From a virus, in the IMG/VR virus record IMGVR_UViG_3300009159_000244, positions 1 to 28,115 of that record: a stretch of 28,115 nucleotides of DNA. The stretch is one strand, 5' to 3'. Positions 1 through 5,842 of the stretch are shown piece after piece. Position numbers and translations under genes: made by a program. The notes under the pieces were generated by a model that saw nothing but the letters and a program-made list of their open reading frames with translations, ran no database searches and was not told the origin of the DNA. The first letter of the stretch is position 1, and the number at the start of each line of letters is the position of its first letter.

Positions 1-291
1 GGTATGCAAGAGATGGTAGACCTTAGAGAGAACCTTAACGGTAAGTTCGTTAGAGAGATAATAAGCCAACCATATAAGAAGTATCACCTTCATGGTAGAG
101 ATGTTAATAGAAAGAATAGAGTGTCAACCTTCATCAAAGAACATAGTCAAGGTACCTATTTAATATTAACTAGTAGTCATGCTCTAGTAAGTAAGGATGG
201 TGAGATGTTAGATAATAACTCAGTAGGTTCAGGTAAGGCATTTGTTAATAGAGCATTTAAGATAGAGCCAGTCATTACCTTCCAACCTTAG
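1..291 (+). CDS. Possible C-terminal part of a papain/C39-like cysteine peptidase (5'-truncated)
   Basis: The frame is open from the first base of the window, so the gene probably begins upstream; in-frame ATGs lie at 4 and 13. Counting from the ATG at 4, residues 41-88 hold an FIKEHSQGTYLI segment, then a His (about residue 59) in SSHALVSKDGEMLDN, ending in AFKI. This layout (hydrophobic strand, His, DG turn, D/N) resembles the C-terminal half of small phage papain/C39-like proteins, whose Cys would lie upstream of this window. There is no signal peptide and no membrane segment in the visible part. The family call rests on pattern memory only. If wrong, this is a phage protein of unknown function. 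It is followed by a non-coding GC-rich stretch. Confidence 0.4.
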   Translation, partial: GMQEMVDLRENLNGKFVREIISQPYKKYHLHGRDVNRKNRVSTFIKEHSQGTYLILTSSHALVSKDGEMLDNNSVGSGKAFVNRAFKIEPVITFQP

Positions 292-472
292 TAGGCTACA
301 AGGGGTAGATGGAAAAAGTTGACCCCACCCGCGGGCAGTCGACGGCACTTGACCTCACCTGCGGTCACTTGAGGGCAGTCTAACACCACCCTAATTACAG
401 CTGTTATCACGGTATATGCGATATAGCGGAGCGGTGAGTGACGAGCCACGCCCGGGAGAGTTTTTAAACAAA
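292..472. other. Non-coding GC-rich island between accessory genes
   Basis: About 180 bases with no convincing gene. A + strand frame is open from an ATG at 416, but its first part is GC-rich and unlike the following protein, so translation probably starts at 473 or 485. The island holds the 30-nt tandem repeat (319-380) and a second GC-rich patch at about 425-456. It could be a structured RNA, a protein-binding site or a remnant of an inserted element; the sequence alone does not decide. Confidence 0.4.
319..380. repeat. Imperfect 30-nt tandem repeat, two units, GC-rich
   Basis: The 16-base core TTGACCYCACCYGCGG occurs at 319-334 and again at 349-364, exactly 30 bases apart. The heptamer GGCAGTC follows the first core (at 334-340) and reappears at 374-380 after the second unit. 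The unit includes the palindromes CCGCGG and GTCGAC. The stretch is far richer in G and C than the genes around it and contains no convincing coding frame. Confidence 0.6.
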
Positions 473-484
473 ATGAACATATAT

Positions 485-694
485 ATGAGTAAAGAGTACA
501 AATTAGTAGAAGCCAGTAATATTGGGGTTATCGAAATGTTAATTAACGAAAAGGTTAATCAAGGATGGACCCCTCATGGCGAGTTATCGGTACAGCAGGT
601 ATTAAATTGCGCCCGTTACACTCAAGTAATGGTACGCGAGAAAAAAGACATTAACGAAGTATCAGATAACGGTAAACAATTATTACATGGATAA
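485..694 (+). CDS. Small DUF1737-like protein
   Basis: 69 residues starting MSKEYKLVEAS. The pattern 'Y-K-L-V-E-A, then a helix with E-x-x-I-N-E-K, then Q-G-W-T-P-H-G' followed by a strand ending QVMVRE matches the small DUF1737 fold found in bacteria and phages, whose biochemical role is unknown. The frame is open further upstream to an ATG at 416, and another ATG is at 473. I chose 485 because the conserved fold begins there and the upstream part is encoded by the GC-rich island. The stop overlaps the start of the next small gene (ATGGATAA), which suggests coupled translation. Confidence 0.6.
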   Translation: MSKEYKLVEASNIGVIEMLINEKVNQGWTPHGELSVQQVLNCARYTQVMVREKKDINEVSDNGKQLLHG

Positions 695-797
695 GAAACA
701 AAACGACGATCAAATACATTTATTCCTAGGTATTTGTCTAATTGCATTAGGACTATCGCTATTAGCTAATACGGTAATAGATTTATTTTTCAAATAA
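687..797 (+). CDS. 36-residue single-pass membrane peptide
   Basis: The short frame begins at ATG 687, overlapping the last eight bases of the DUF1737-like gene, and ends at TAA 795-797. The N-terminus is charged (MDKKQNDDQ) and is followed by a hydrophobic helix of about 22 residues (about residues 11-35, rich in L, I, A and F) ending FFK. This is the shape of a small inner-membrane peptide. The overlap implies coupled translation with the upstream gene. No family is recognised. A holin-type, anti-host or superinfection role would be a guess, since peptides of this size carry no diagnostic motif. Confidence 0.5.
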   Translation: MDKKQNDDQIHLFLGICLIALGLSLLANTVIDLFFK

Positions 798-808
798 GAA
801 CTTCTCAT

Positions 809-1069
809 ATGGAACCGCTAAAACGCATATCGGCCCGCGAGGCAGAATCTCTAATAGAGTTGAGTATATATGATAGCAAAGTTTGCACAAAGGCAATCGC
901 ATATACATTAACGGACATTAATGAAGGTATTTATCCAGCATCGTCCTATGGGACGGCCTGGCAAGAAGTTACCTATTATGGAGATGAATCCAGTATTAGT
1001 GATAACCCTCTATCTCCCTTGGAATTCATGTATAAGGAATGGGATATGAAGAAAGACGTTACTTGTTAG
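809..1069 (+). CDS. Hypothetical 86-residue protein with an 'REA' N-terminal motif
   Basis: No family is recognised. It starts MEPLKRISAREAESLI and is acidic overall. The N-terminal segment resembles that of the gene at 1120 (K-[KR]-[IL]-x-x-R-E-A-x-x-[ML]-I), pointing to a shared small domain or an old duplication. Codon use (several CGC/CGT arginines) differs from the AGA-dominated structural genes downstream, which suggests accessory origin. No Shine-Dalgarno sequence is seen. It lies 11 bases after the small membrane peptide. Confidence 0.55.
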   Translation: MEPLKRISAREAESLIELSIYDSKVCTKAIAYTLTDINEGIYPASSYGTAWQEVTYYGDESSISDNPLSPLEFMYKEWDMKKDVTC

Positions 1070-1107
1070 AGAGACTGGGGAGGTGAAAGGGAATCTAATG
1101 CCTAATC

Positions 1108-1119
1108 CTATTTATTAGT
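1108..1119 (+). promoter_or_regulatory. Late-promoter-like motif CTATTTATTAGT
   Basis: CTATTTATTAGT abuts the ATG at 1120. It is one of eight occurrences of the CTATTTAT(T/A) element in front of genes in this window. If it acts as a -10 element, the transcript would begin within or just after the start codon. Confidence 0.4.
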
Positions 1120-1398
1120 ATGTATAGAATGAAGAAATTAAAGGTACGCGAGGCGGGGGATATGATCGCATCTAATCCCTATAATCCTAATAAGGAGTTA
1201 ACTATCATCGACGTTATCGCTATGGAACTAGAAAAGCTATCGTATAATGGATCGATACTGCCTGTTATGTATAGCCAAGCACTCGACCTGGCTAGAGGAC
1301 AGAAAAAAGTGATTAATAATATATATAGTAGGAATGGTCGCGACATCAAACCCATTATCATGCTCCTCCTCCGTCAAGTCCGTAATCGCCTTAAATAG
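1120..1398 (+). CDS. Hypothetical 92-residue protein with an 'REA' N-terminal motif
   Basis: Unrecognised. It begins MYRMKKLKVREAGDMI, sharing the K-x-x-R-E-A-x-x-[ML]-I signature with the gene at 809. The rest is helical (LTIIDVIAMELEKL and MYSQALDLARGQ) and the C-terminus is basic (LLRQVRNRLK). The start at 1120 directly abuts the late-promoter-like motif; ATG at 1129 is an alternative. CGC/CGT arginine codons recur, as in its neighbour. The basic C-terminus could bind nucleic acid, but this is not demonstrated. Confidence 0.55.
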   Translation: MYRMKKLKVREAGDMIASNPYNPNKELTIIDVIAMELEKLSYNGSILPVMYSQALDLARGQKKVINNIYSRNGRDIKPIIMLLLRQVRNRLK

Positions 1399-1410
1399 CT
1401 ATTTATTAAT
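1399..1410 (+). promoter_or_regulatory. Late-promoter-like motif CTATTTATTAAT
   Basis: CTATTTATTAAT runs straight into the ATG at 1411, overlapping the end of the previous gene's stop region. It is identical over all 12 bases to the copy at 3122. Confidence 0.45.
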
Positions 1411-1986
1411 ATGGAAGGTTTAGAGCAATTCTTTAAAGGTAAAGATTTAGGTTATGCAAGAGATCCTCGTACAATGGCTTATGCTAAGCTAAAGAAGAAT
1501 ACTCAAGGAATGGATCGAGAGCAACTCGAAGCATTTATTAATGCAAACCTAATGATACCTCATAGTCAATACAAAATGGCTTTGGGTAATTTAATTCAAT
1601 TTTTAAAAAAACAAGATCAAATGAGTAAATTAAACGAAGTTAAACAATTTCAAAAGATAGCAGGCCTTATAAATGAAAACTGGCATCCCGATGATCCTGC
1701 AGGCGTAGATATGGATGATATTGAAGATAAGGATCCTGAAGATTTTGATGATATTTCGGAAGATGATTATAGTGAAGATCCTTCTTCTGATATGGATGAT
1801 GAAAGTCAATCTGGTGATACTAGTGCAATGAATATTAACGAAGAGGGCGAAAGCATCACAATAGATATTCCTGAAAATACGGATTACAAGGAACTAGCAA
1901 AAGCTGTAGCTAAGGTACTAATTGATGATTACGGTGCACATAACTACAAACCCTTCTTACAGGCTTTAATATCAGAATTGAAATAG
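1411..1986 (+). CDS. Hypothetical acidic protein, likely late-expressed
   Basis: 191 residues with no recognised family. The N-terminal 90 residues are helical and mixed-charge. Residues of about 95-135 form a strongly acidic, low-complexity Asp/Glu/Ser segment (repeated D-D, E-D, D-P), and the last 40 residues are again folded-looking (DYKELAKAVAKVLIDDYGAH). This helical domain, acidic linker and small domain layout is seen in phage scaffold, neck and head-accessory proteins, but no motif decides. It has its own CTATTTATTAAT motif and is followed by a clear terminator at 2008, so it is probably a single-gene late transcript. Confidence 0.6.
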   Translation: MEGLEQFFKGKDLGYARDPRTMAYAKLKKNTQGMDREQLEAFINANLMIPHSQYKMALGNLIQFLKKQDQMSKLNEVKQFQKIAGLINENWHPDDPAGVDMDDIEDKDPEDFDDISEDDYSEDPSSDMDDESQSGDTSAMNINEEGESITIDIPENTDYKELAKAVAKVLIDDYGAHNYKPFLQALISELK

Positions 1987-2007
1987 TAATATAAACTAAC
2001 ACATTAG

Positions 2008-2032
2008 CACCCTCTTTACGAGGGTGTTTCTA
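2008..2032 (+). terminator. Rho-independent terminator
   Basis: The stem CACCCTC (2008-2014) pairs with GAGGGTG (2020-2026) around the loop TTTAC and is followed by TTTCTATTT. It is a seven-pair GC-rich hairpin directly after the stop at 1986. The T-rich tail runs into the next late-promoter-like motif at 2030, so the terminator and the downstream promoter are fused back to back. Confidence 0.75.
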
Positions 2033-2050
2033 TTTATACATATATAAACT
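2030..2050 (+). promoter_or_regulatory. Late-promoter-like motif CTATTTATAC
   Basis: CTATTTATAC lies 21 bases from its first base to the ATG at 2051, followed by an AT-only leader. It sits immediately after the terminator hairpin, as expected for a fresh transcription start. Confidence 0.4.
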
Positions 2051-3121
2051 ATGTACCGTTTGATAATAGAACATATCGCAAAACAAGTCTTTAGAGAGGT
2101 TCATACTCCTACTAAAGCTAAGCAAGAGTTACTTTCCTCGAAAGAGCATGGAAGTAAATTCTTACCTCTTTCAGATCCGCACCGTGTAGGTAATCCCGGT
2201 GATATTACAGATAAGGATTTTAAAGAAATTTTAAAATCGGTTTTTAAGATAAAAGATAAGGATATTGACCCTATAGAACCGGGCCCTGATAGTCCGAGCA
2301 GTAAATTTATGTCTTACCGATTTCCGTATAAGGGAAAAATGACTACATTAATATTAGCGGGTAAGGGTAAGGAAAAGATAGAAAGACAGGAAAGAGGATT
2401 AATAGCGGCAATTAACTCTATTGAAGGAGATAAGACTCTTGTATTTAAAAATAAAACTTTAAAAGGAGTTACTAAAATAAATAAAGCTACGCAAAAGGGA
2501 GAGGGTTATACTGCACAGCCTTATGCAGATTTAGATTTAGTTATTCAAGGTAAAACAGTAAAGATATCAGCTAAGGGACTTGATTCTCCTTCTTTAGGGA
2601 GCGGTGGACTTACCGGTCTTGATAATATAAATAATCCTGCTATTAATAGCTTTATTAAAGAAGCTTATGATAGATTAGCAGCAGATTATCGAGAAATAAT
2701 TGATAGAGATCCTAGATTAAGGGGACGAGATTTAAAAGGTAATAAGCTGTTTAGGGATTACTATGCTGTAATACCTCCAGAAGTAGAAATTCCTATCTTA
2801 AGGGGTACAAAGTCTATGGGCGGACCTATAGACTACATGTACATAGGTAGTATGGATGTCGGTATTGAGGTAGAGGGTAATACGATTACTATTGACGGTT
2901 CCTTATATACATTAGAAGAATTTGTTAATCAGGGAACTCCTCTTTATATAAGAATCACTAAAAGAAAAGGACCTTGTTACTTTACGACTGAAAGAAATAC
3001 TAAGCTCAAAAATATAGACGTACCTAAGATATTTGCAATCAAACCTGATGGTAGCGGACAAACTCAATCTAGACTCTTCGTTACTAATCGAGCTACTAAA
3101 AAGAAAGACTATCAATCTTAA
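2051..3121 (+). CDS. Hypothetical protein with a possible PD-(D/E)XK-nuclease-like core
   Basis: 356 residues, unknown. Residues 109-125 form a helix with Glu 111 and 114 (ERQERGLIAAINSI). Residues 158-176 read Y-A-D-L-D-L-V-I-x-x-K-x-V-K-I-S-A-K-G: an acidic strand, a turn, then a strand ending S-A-K. That order (E in a helix, D on a strand, x-x-K on the next strand) resembles the PD-(D/E)XK nuclease core, with the usual second acid replaced by Ser 173. A glycine/serine-rich loop follows (SLGSGGLTGL). The C-terminal 100 residues look like a beta-rich domain and end basic (ATKKKDYQS). It could be a nuclease or virion protein using the same fold; catalytic activity is uncertain. Late promoter and terminator motifs precede it. 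Confidence 0.5.
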   Translation: MYRLIIEHIAKQVFREVHTPTKAKQELLSSKEHGSKFLPLSDPHRVGNPGDITDKDFKEILKSVFKIKDKDIDPIEPGPDSPSSKFMSYRFPYKGKMTTLILAGKGKEKIERQERGLIAAINSIEGDKTLVFKNKTLKGVTKINKATQKGEGYTAQPYADLDLVIQGKTVKISAKGLDSPSLGSGGLTGLDNINNPAINSFIKEAYDRLAADYREIIDRDPRLRGRDLKGNKLFRDYYAVIPPEVEIPILRGTKSMGGPIDYMYIGSMDVGIEVEGNTITIDGSLYTLEEFVNQGTPLYIRITKRKGPCYFTTERNTKLKNIDVPKIFAIKPDGSGQTQSRLFVTNRATKKKDYQS

Positions 3122-3133
3122 CTATTTATTAAT
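3122..3133 (+). promoter_or_regulatory. Late-promoter-like motif CTATTTATTAAT
   Basis: CTATTTATTAAT begins one base after the previous stop codon and abuts the ATG at 3134. All 12 bases match the copy at 1399. Confidence 0.45.
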
Positions 3134-3379
3134 ATGATTAAACTATCTGAATTAATACAAGTAAAGCATCCTGAAAATACTCAATACCAGGTAGGAAAGA
3201 CTTTCAACGACCCGAGTGGTATGTTCGAAAATGGCGATCAGGTAGGTAAGATACATCAAGCGCTTATCGGAAGAGAGTTTCAAACACTTGAAGATATTAA
3301 AAAAATGTGCTCTAGATTAAGACAGTCTGGATTTGCACAATCAGATATAGACCAATTCTTAAGATCTTACATACTATAA
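3134..3379 (+). CDS. Hypothetical 81-residue protein
   Basis: No family is recognised. It begins MIKLSELIQVKHPEN and has an extended, Gly/Asn-containing middle, then two helices (IHQALIGREFQTLEDIKKMCSRL and FAQSDIDQFLRSYIL). It is preceded by a late-promoter-like motif and is separated from the next gene by one base, so the two are probably co-transcribed and translationally linked. Confidence 0.55.
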   Translation: MIKLSELIQVKHPENTQYQVGKTFNDPSGMFENGDQVGKIHQALIGREFQTLEDIKKMCSRLRQSGFAQSDIDQFLRSYIL

Positions 3380-3380
3380 T

Positions 3381-3968
3381 ATGGATAATTTTAACTTAAA
3401 GCAATACCTTTTTGAATCTAGAGTAGGTATGTACTCAAAAGCAGTGCTTAATGAGTCTGCTCTATTAGATGCTGAAACTCTAGGAAAGGAAATTGCTAAA
3501 ACACATCCTGAGTTAATTAGATATTACCACGACGGTGAAGGTAAGAAGTTTCAAGATGCTATCTTTACATATGCCGGAGAGATGTTACAAGGTGCGGGTA
3601 TTCCTTTACAAACAGTTAGAGGGTTAGCTTACGATACGACTTGGGCATTAGATCTAGTTAATGGTGTTAAAGATGCGTTAGAGCATGAAAATTTAGAAGA
3701 AATGAATCCTTCTGCTTTAGGAGCGCCACAAGCTGCTGCTGATGCTCAGATGCAGCAGCAAGATGATCAAAATGGAGATGAGGTAGATAACGCTAGTATG
3801 GGATTAGAAGAGGAGAATCCGATAGAAGCAGCTTACGGTAATGTAGGTTCTGTAGATAATGCTAAGCCTGCTGAAACGGGTATAAGTAAATACTTGGACA
3901 TAGTTCGTGCTCATGATTGGTTTCATCATTTCTCTGATGATCATAATATGGCAGAGAGGTCAAGCTGA
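3381..3968 (+). CDS. Hypothetical virion-type protein, N-terminal part of a frameshifted gene
   Basis: 195 residues in this frame. It has an N-terminal helical domain (about 1-110), then a Gln/Asp/Glu/Ala-rich low-complexity linker (about 115-150), then a segment ending DWFHHFSDDHN before the frame degenerates to MAERSS and stops. In the +1 frame the sequence continues smoothly from base 3949 (WQRGQADKDNLKAL). W-x-R-G-Q directly after an SDD-H-N segment looks like one continuous helical domain. The intended product is therefore probably about 251 residues, made by joining at about 3945-3951. No function is recognised. Confidence 0.55.
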   Translation: MDNFNLKQYLFESRVGMYSKAVLNESALLDAETLGKEIAKTHPELIRYYHDGEGKKFQDAIFTYAGEMLQGAGIPLQTVRGLAYDTTWALDLVNGVKDALEHENLEEMNPSALGAPQAAADAQMQQQDDQNGDEVDNASMGLEEENPIEAAYGNVGSVDNAKPAETGISKYLDIVRAHDWFHHFSDDHNMAERSS

Positions 3969-4137
3969 TAAAGATAATTTAAAAGCTTTATATAGTACTT
4001 TAACTCCGGACGAAAAACAGCAAGCAATGGATGCTTTTATCGATAAGTACCTTCAAGTATATAAACCAGATCAATTTCCAACTGCAGCAAACAACGTTAA
4101 ATACTTAACTACAAATACTTTTAAAGGTGCTATCTAG
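3907..4137 (+). CDS. C-terminal part of the frameshifted gene at 3381
   Basis: The meaningful sequence starts at Trp 3949-3951 and reads WQRGQADKDNLKALYSTL, followed by a helix and a lysine/tyrosine-rich tail ending NTFKGAI. The upstream residues of this frame (a run of Ile and Met) are just the out-of-frame reading of the preceding gene, and the GTG at 3907 is unlikely to be a real start. It is best read as the C-terminal domain of the protein encoded from 3381, shifted by +1 (or -2) at about 3948. The cause is not decided by the sequence: an indel in the genome, an assembly error or programmed frameshifting. Confidence 0.45.
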   Translation: MLMIGFIISLMIIIWQRGQADKDNLKALYSTLTPDEKQQAMDAFIDKYLQVYKPDQFPTAANNVKYLTTNTFKGAI

Positions 4138-4177
4138 GGAAAGTTGGAAGTATGAAAAAAAGTTCATAACTTCTTTA

Positions 4178-4202
4178 AATACTAATAAAGTATTCTTCTT
4201 TT
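4178..4202 (+). terminator. Probable Rho-independent terminator
   Basis: AATACT (4178-4183) pairs with AGTATT (4189-4194) around AATAA, followed by CTTCTTTT. A second small hairpin, AAGTT-CAT-AACTT, lies just upstream at about 4160. The stems are AT-rich, so stability is modest, but the location after the stop at 4137 and before a differently organised cluster fits. Confidence 0.45.
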
Positions 4203-4239
4203 AAGAAATAAAAAGAAAGAAAAAAGAAAAATAAAGGAT

Positions 4240-4560
4240 ATGGAAAAAGTAATTGTTTTGGGACTACGTGGGTGCGTTCATTGTAACGCACTATCTAACT
4301 CCTTAGAGGAGCAAAAAATTCCCTTTGAGTTTAGAGATGTAGATTTAAAAGAGCATAGCGCTATTGCCGATAGAATGGAGGCTTTACTAAAGACTAACTC
4401 TTATCCAATTATTATAATTGAAAAGTTAAATGGTGCTAAGTACCTCTACTTAGTAAATACTTTAGATGAGGCAAAGGAAAGTCCTATAAGCTTTGCAACT
4501 AAAATAGGATGTGTATCTACCGATTCGATGGTAGCAATAATTAAGAAATATTTAAAATAG
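4240..4560 (+). CDS. Glutaredoxin
   Basis: 106 residues with the thioredoxin-fold start EKVIVLGLRGCVHCNAL: the redox motif C-V-H-C is at residues 12-15, followed by the usual helix, then FEFRDVD. The cis-proline position is in SYPIIII (Pro 56), followed by the Gly-containing strand. Cytoplasmic thiol-disulfide reductase; in T4-like phages glutaredoxins supply electrons to ribonucleotide reductase, which is not in this window. The central dipeptide V-H is unusual compared with the common C-P-Y-C. The leader ...AAAGGATATG is one of the few places with a weak Shine-Dalgarno-like AAAGGA. It opens the cluster that leads to the late sigma factor. Confidence 0.8.
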   Translation: MEKVIVLGLRGCVHCNALSNSLEEQKIPFEFRDVDLKEHSAIADRMEALLKTNSYPIIIIEKLNGAKYLYLVNTLDEAKESPISFATKIGCVSTDSMVAIIKKYLK

Positions 4561-4565
4561 ATAAT

Positions 4566-4742
4566 ATGCGATACAAAGCACTGGTTTCAAGAAAATTAGA
4601 TGAGTTAAACAACATCCTCCTTGGTTTAAGCTCCCTCTTAAGTCATAATCCTACTAGAGAGCAAATAGAGAATCAAATCGAAAAGCATAAGAGTAAGCTT
4701 GAGGAGATTCAAACCTTAATTAACGCCGAACAAGAAGCTTAA
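4566..4742 (+). CDS. 58-residue coiled-coil peptide
   Basis: A short frame from ATG 4566 to TAA 4740-4742, five bases after the glutaredoxin stop. The product is almost entirely helical: SRKLDELNNILLGL, then EQIENQIEKHKSKLEEIQTL with heptad-spaced Ile/Leu, so a two-helix coiled coil is likely. No family is assigned. Tight spacing places it in the same transcript as the glutaredoxin. Confidence 0.5.
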   Translation: MRYKALVSRKLDELNNILLGLSSLLSHNPTREQIENQIEKHKSKLEEIQTLINAEQEA

Positions 4743-4797
4743 AATAAAGTTGGTTCTTTAATTCCTGGTTCATATATTATAGATAAAACCATTTTAT

Positions 4798-5568
4798 ATG
4801 CTATCAGCAGAACAAATTCAAGCTAATTTAGGGCAATTTTACTCTAATATTGAGACTTATATTTCAGAACCTAGAACTACTAAGTTACTAGCTTTATATC
4901 AATCTCAAGAAGATAATCTAGCATTCGCACCCGCTTCTTCTAGATCTTCTTACCATAATGCATTCCCAGGCGGATATGTAGATCACGTAAATAGAGTAGT
5001 AGAAGCTGCTTTAAAGGTGACTAAGTTATGGGATAATATGGGTGCTACTATTAACTTCACTACAGAAGAGTTAGTATTCTCAGCAATCAATCATGATTTA
5101 GGTAAATTAGGTAGAGATGGTCAACCAGCTTATCTTCCTAATGATTCAGAATGGCACGTAAAGAACCAAGGTGCTATCTATAAACCTAATACAGAATTAC
5201 CCTTCATACCTATTCAAGATAGCTCACTATTTATATTGCAGCAAGCAGGAATAGAACTTACATTTAACGAATGGGTTGCAGTTAAGACTCACGATGGTTT
5301 ATATGATGATGGAAATAAAGCTTATTTACTTTCTAGTCAAAACGAATCTAAGATGAGATGTTCATTACCTCTTATCTTACATCAAGCAGATATTTTAGCT
5401 GCTAGAGTAGAGTGGGAGAAAGAATGGATTGATAAAGTAGGATTACCTACTAAGAAAGAAGTTAAAGCCTCTACACCAACACAGTTTAAACAGAAAGCCG
5501 AGTCTGCTAAATTAGCGAATGTAGCTAAGGGAAATCCAGGATTACTAAACGCATTAAAAGGATTATAA
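4798..5568 (+). CDS. HD-domain phosphohydrolase
   Basis: 256 residues with a complete set of HD-superfamily metal ligands in order: His 53 and His 63 (SYHNAFPGGYVDHV), His-Asp 99-100 in NHDLGKLG, His-Asp 165-166 in KTHDGLY, and His 195/Asp 198 in LHQADIL. These enzymes hydrolyse phosphomonoesters or phosphodiesters, commonly nucleotides. The small size and lack of a GYP or RelA-type signature make a nucleotide phosphohydrolase more likely than a signalling enzyme, but the substrate is not visible. The C-terminus is lysine-rich. It is separated from the next gene by one base (TAATATG), so it probably belongs to the operon that ends with the sigma factor. Confidence 0.8.
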   Translation: MLSAEQIQANLGQFYSNIETYISEPRTTKLLALYQSQEDNLAFAPASSRSSYHNAFPGGYVDHVNRVVEAALKVTKLWDNMGATINFTTEELVFSAINHDLGKLGRDGQPAYLPNDSEWHVKNQGAIYKPNTELPFIPIQDSSLFILQQAGIELTFNEWVAVKTHDGLYDDGNKAYLLSSQNESKMRCSLPLILHQADILAARVEWEKEWIDKVGLPTKKEVKASTPTQFKQKAESAKLANVAKGNPGLLNALKGL

Positions 5569-5569
5569 T

Positions 5570-5842
5570 ATGATATTAGGATTAATTATGCTATTCATTT
5601 GGATAGCGACTGTTGTAGGTTGGGTTATTTACAACCTCTTTAATAAGAATAGAAAATTAGAAGTCACTGTTCTTGCTCAAGCTAATTTTATAGCAGGTTT
5701 ACAGCAATTGATTGGTGAATCAGATAAAGCACTTAAGAATCTTGATGATAAGATTTGGATGGATAGTGATAAAGAATTACAGACGGTATTTCAAAATCTA
5801 AAAGCAGTCCAAGAGGGCTTAAATCAATTTAATAAGCGATAA
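5570..5842 (+). CDS. Small membrane-anchored coiled-coil protein
   Basis: 90 residues. An N-terminal transmembrane helix (residues 1-22, LIMLFIWIATVVGWVIYNLF) is followed by a basic stop-transfer (NKNRK) and then a helical cytoplasmic or periplasmic tail with heptad-like hydrophobic residues. The last base of its stop codon is the first base of the next gene's ATG, so translation is coupled to the late sigma factor. Function is unknown. A role in tethering or in a membrane-linked step is conceivable, but it could simply be a co-transcribed small gene. Confidence 0.6.
   Translation: MILGLIMLFIWIATVVGWVIYNLFNKNRKLEVTVLAQANFIAGLQQLIGESDKALKNLDDKIWMDSDKELQTVFQNLKAVQEGLNQFNKR

Noticed and set aside
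416-484. Coding extension of the DUF1737-like gene to ATG 416
   Set aside because: The added residues come from the GC-rich patch and do not match the conserved fold that begins at MSKEY.
3907-3948. GTG at 3907 as an independent start
   Set aside because: The encoded Ile/Met run is the out-of-frame reading of the preceding gene; meaningful sequence begins at Trp 3949.
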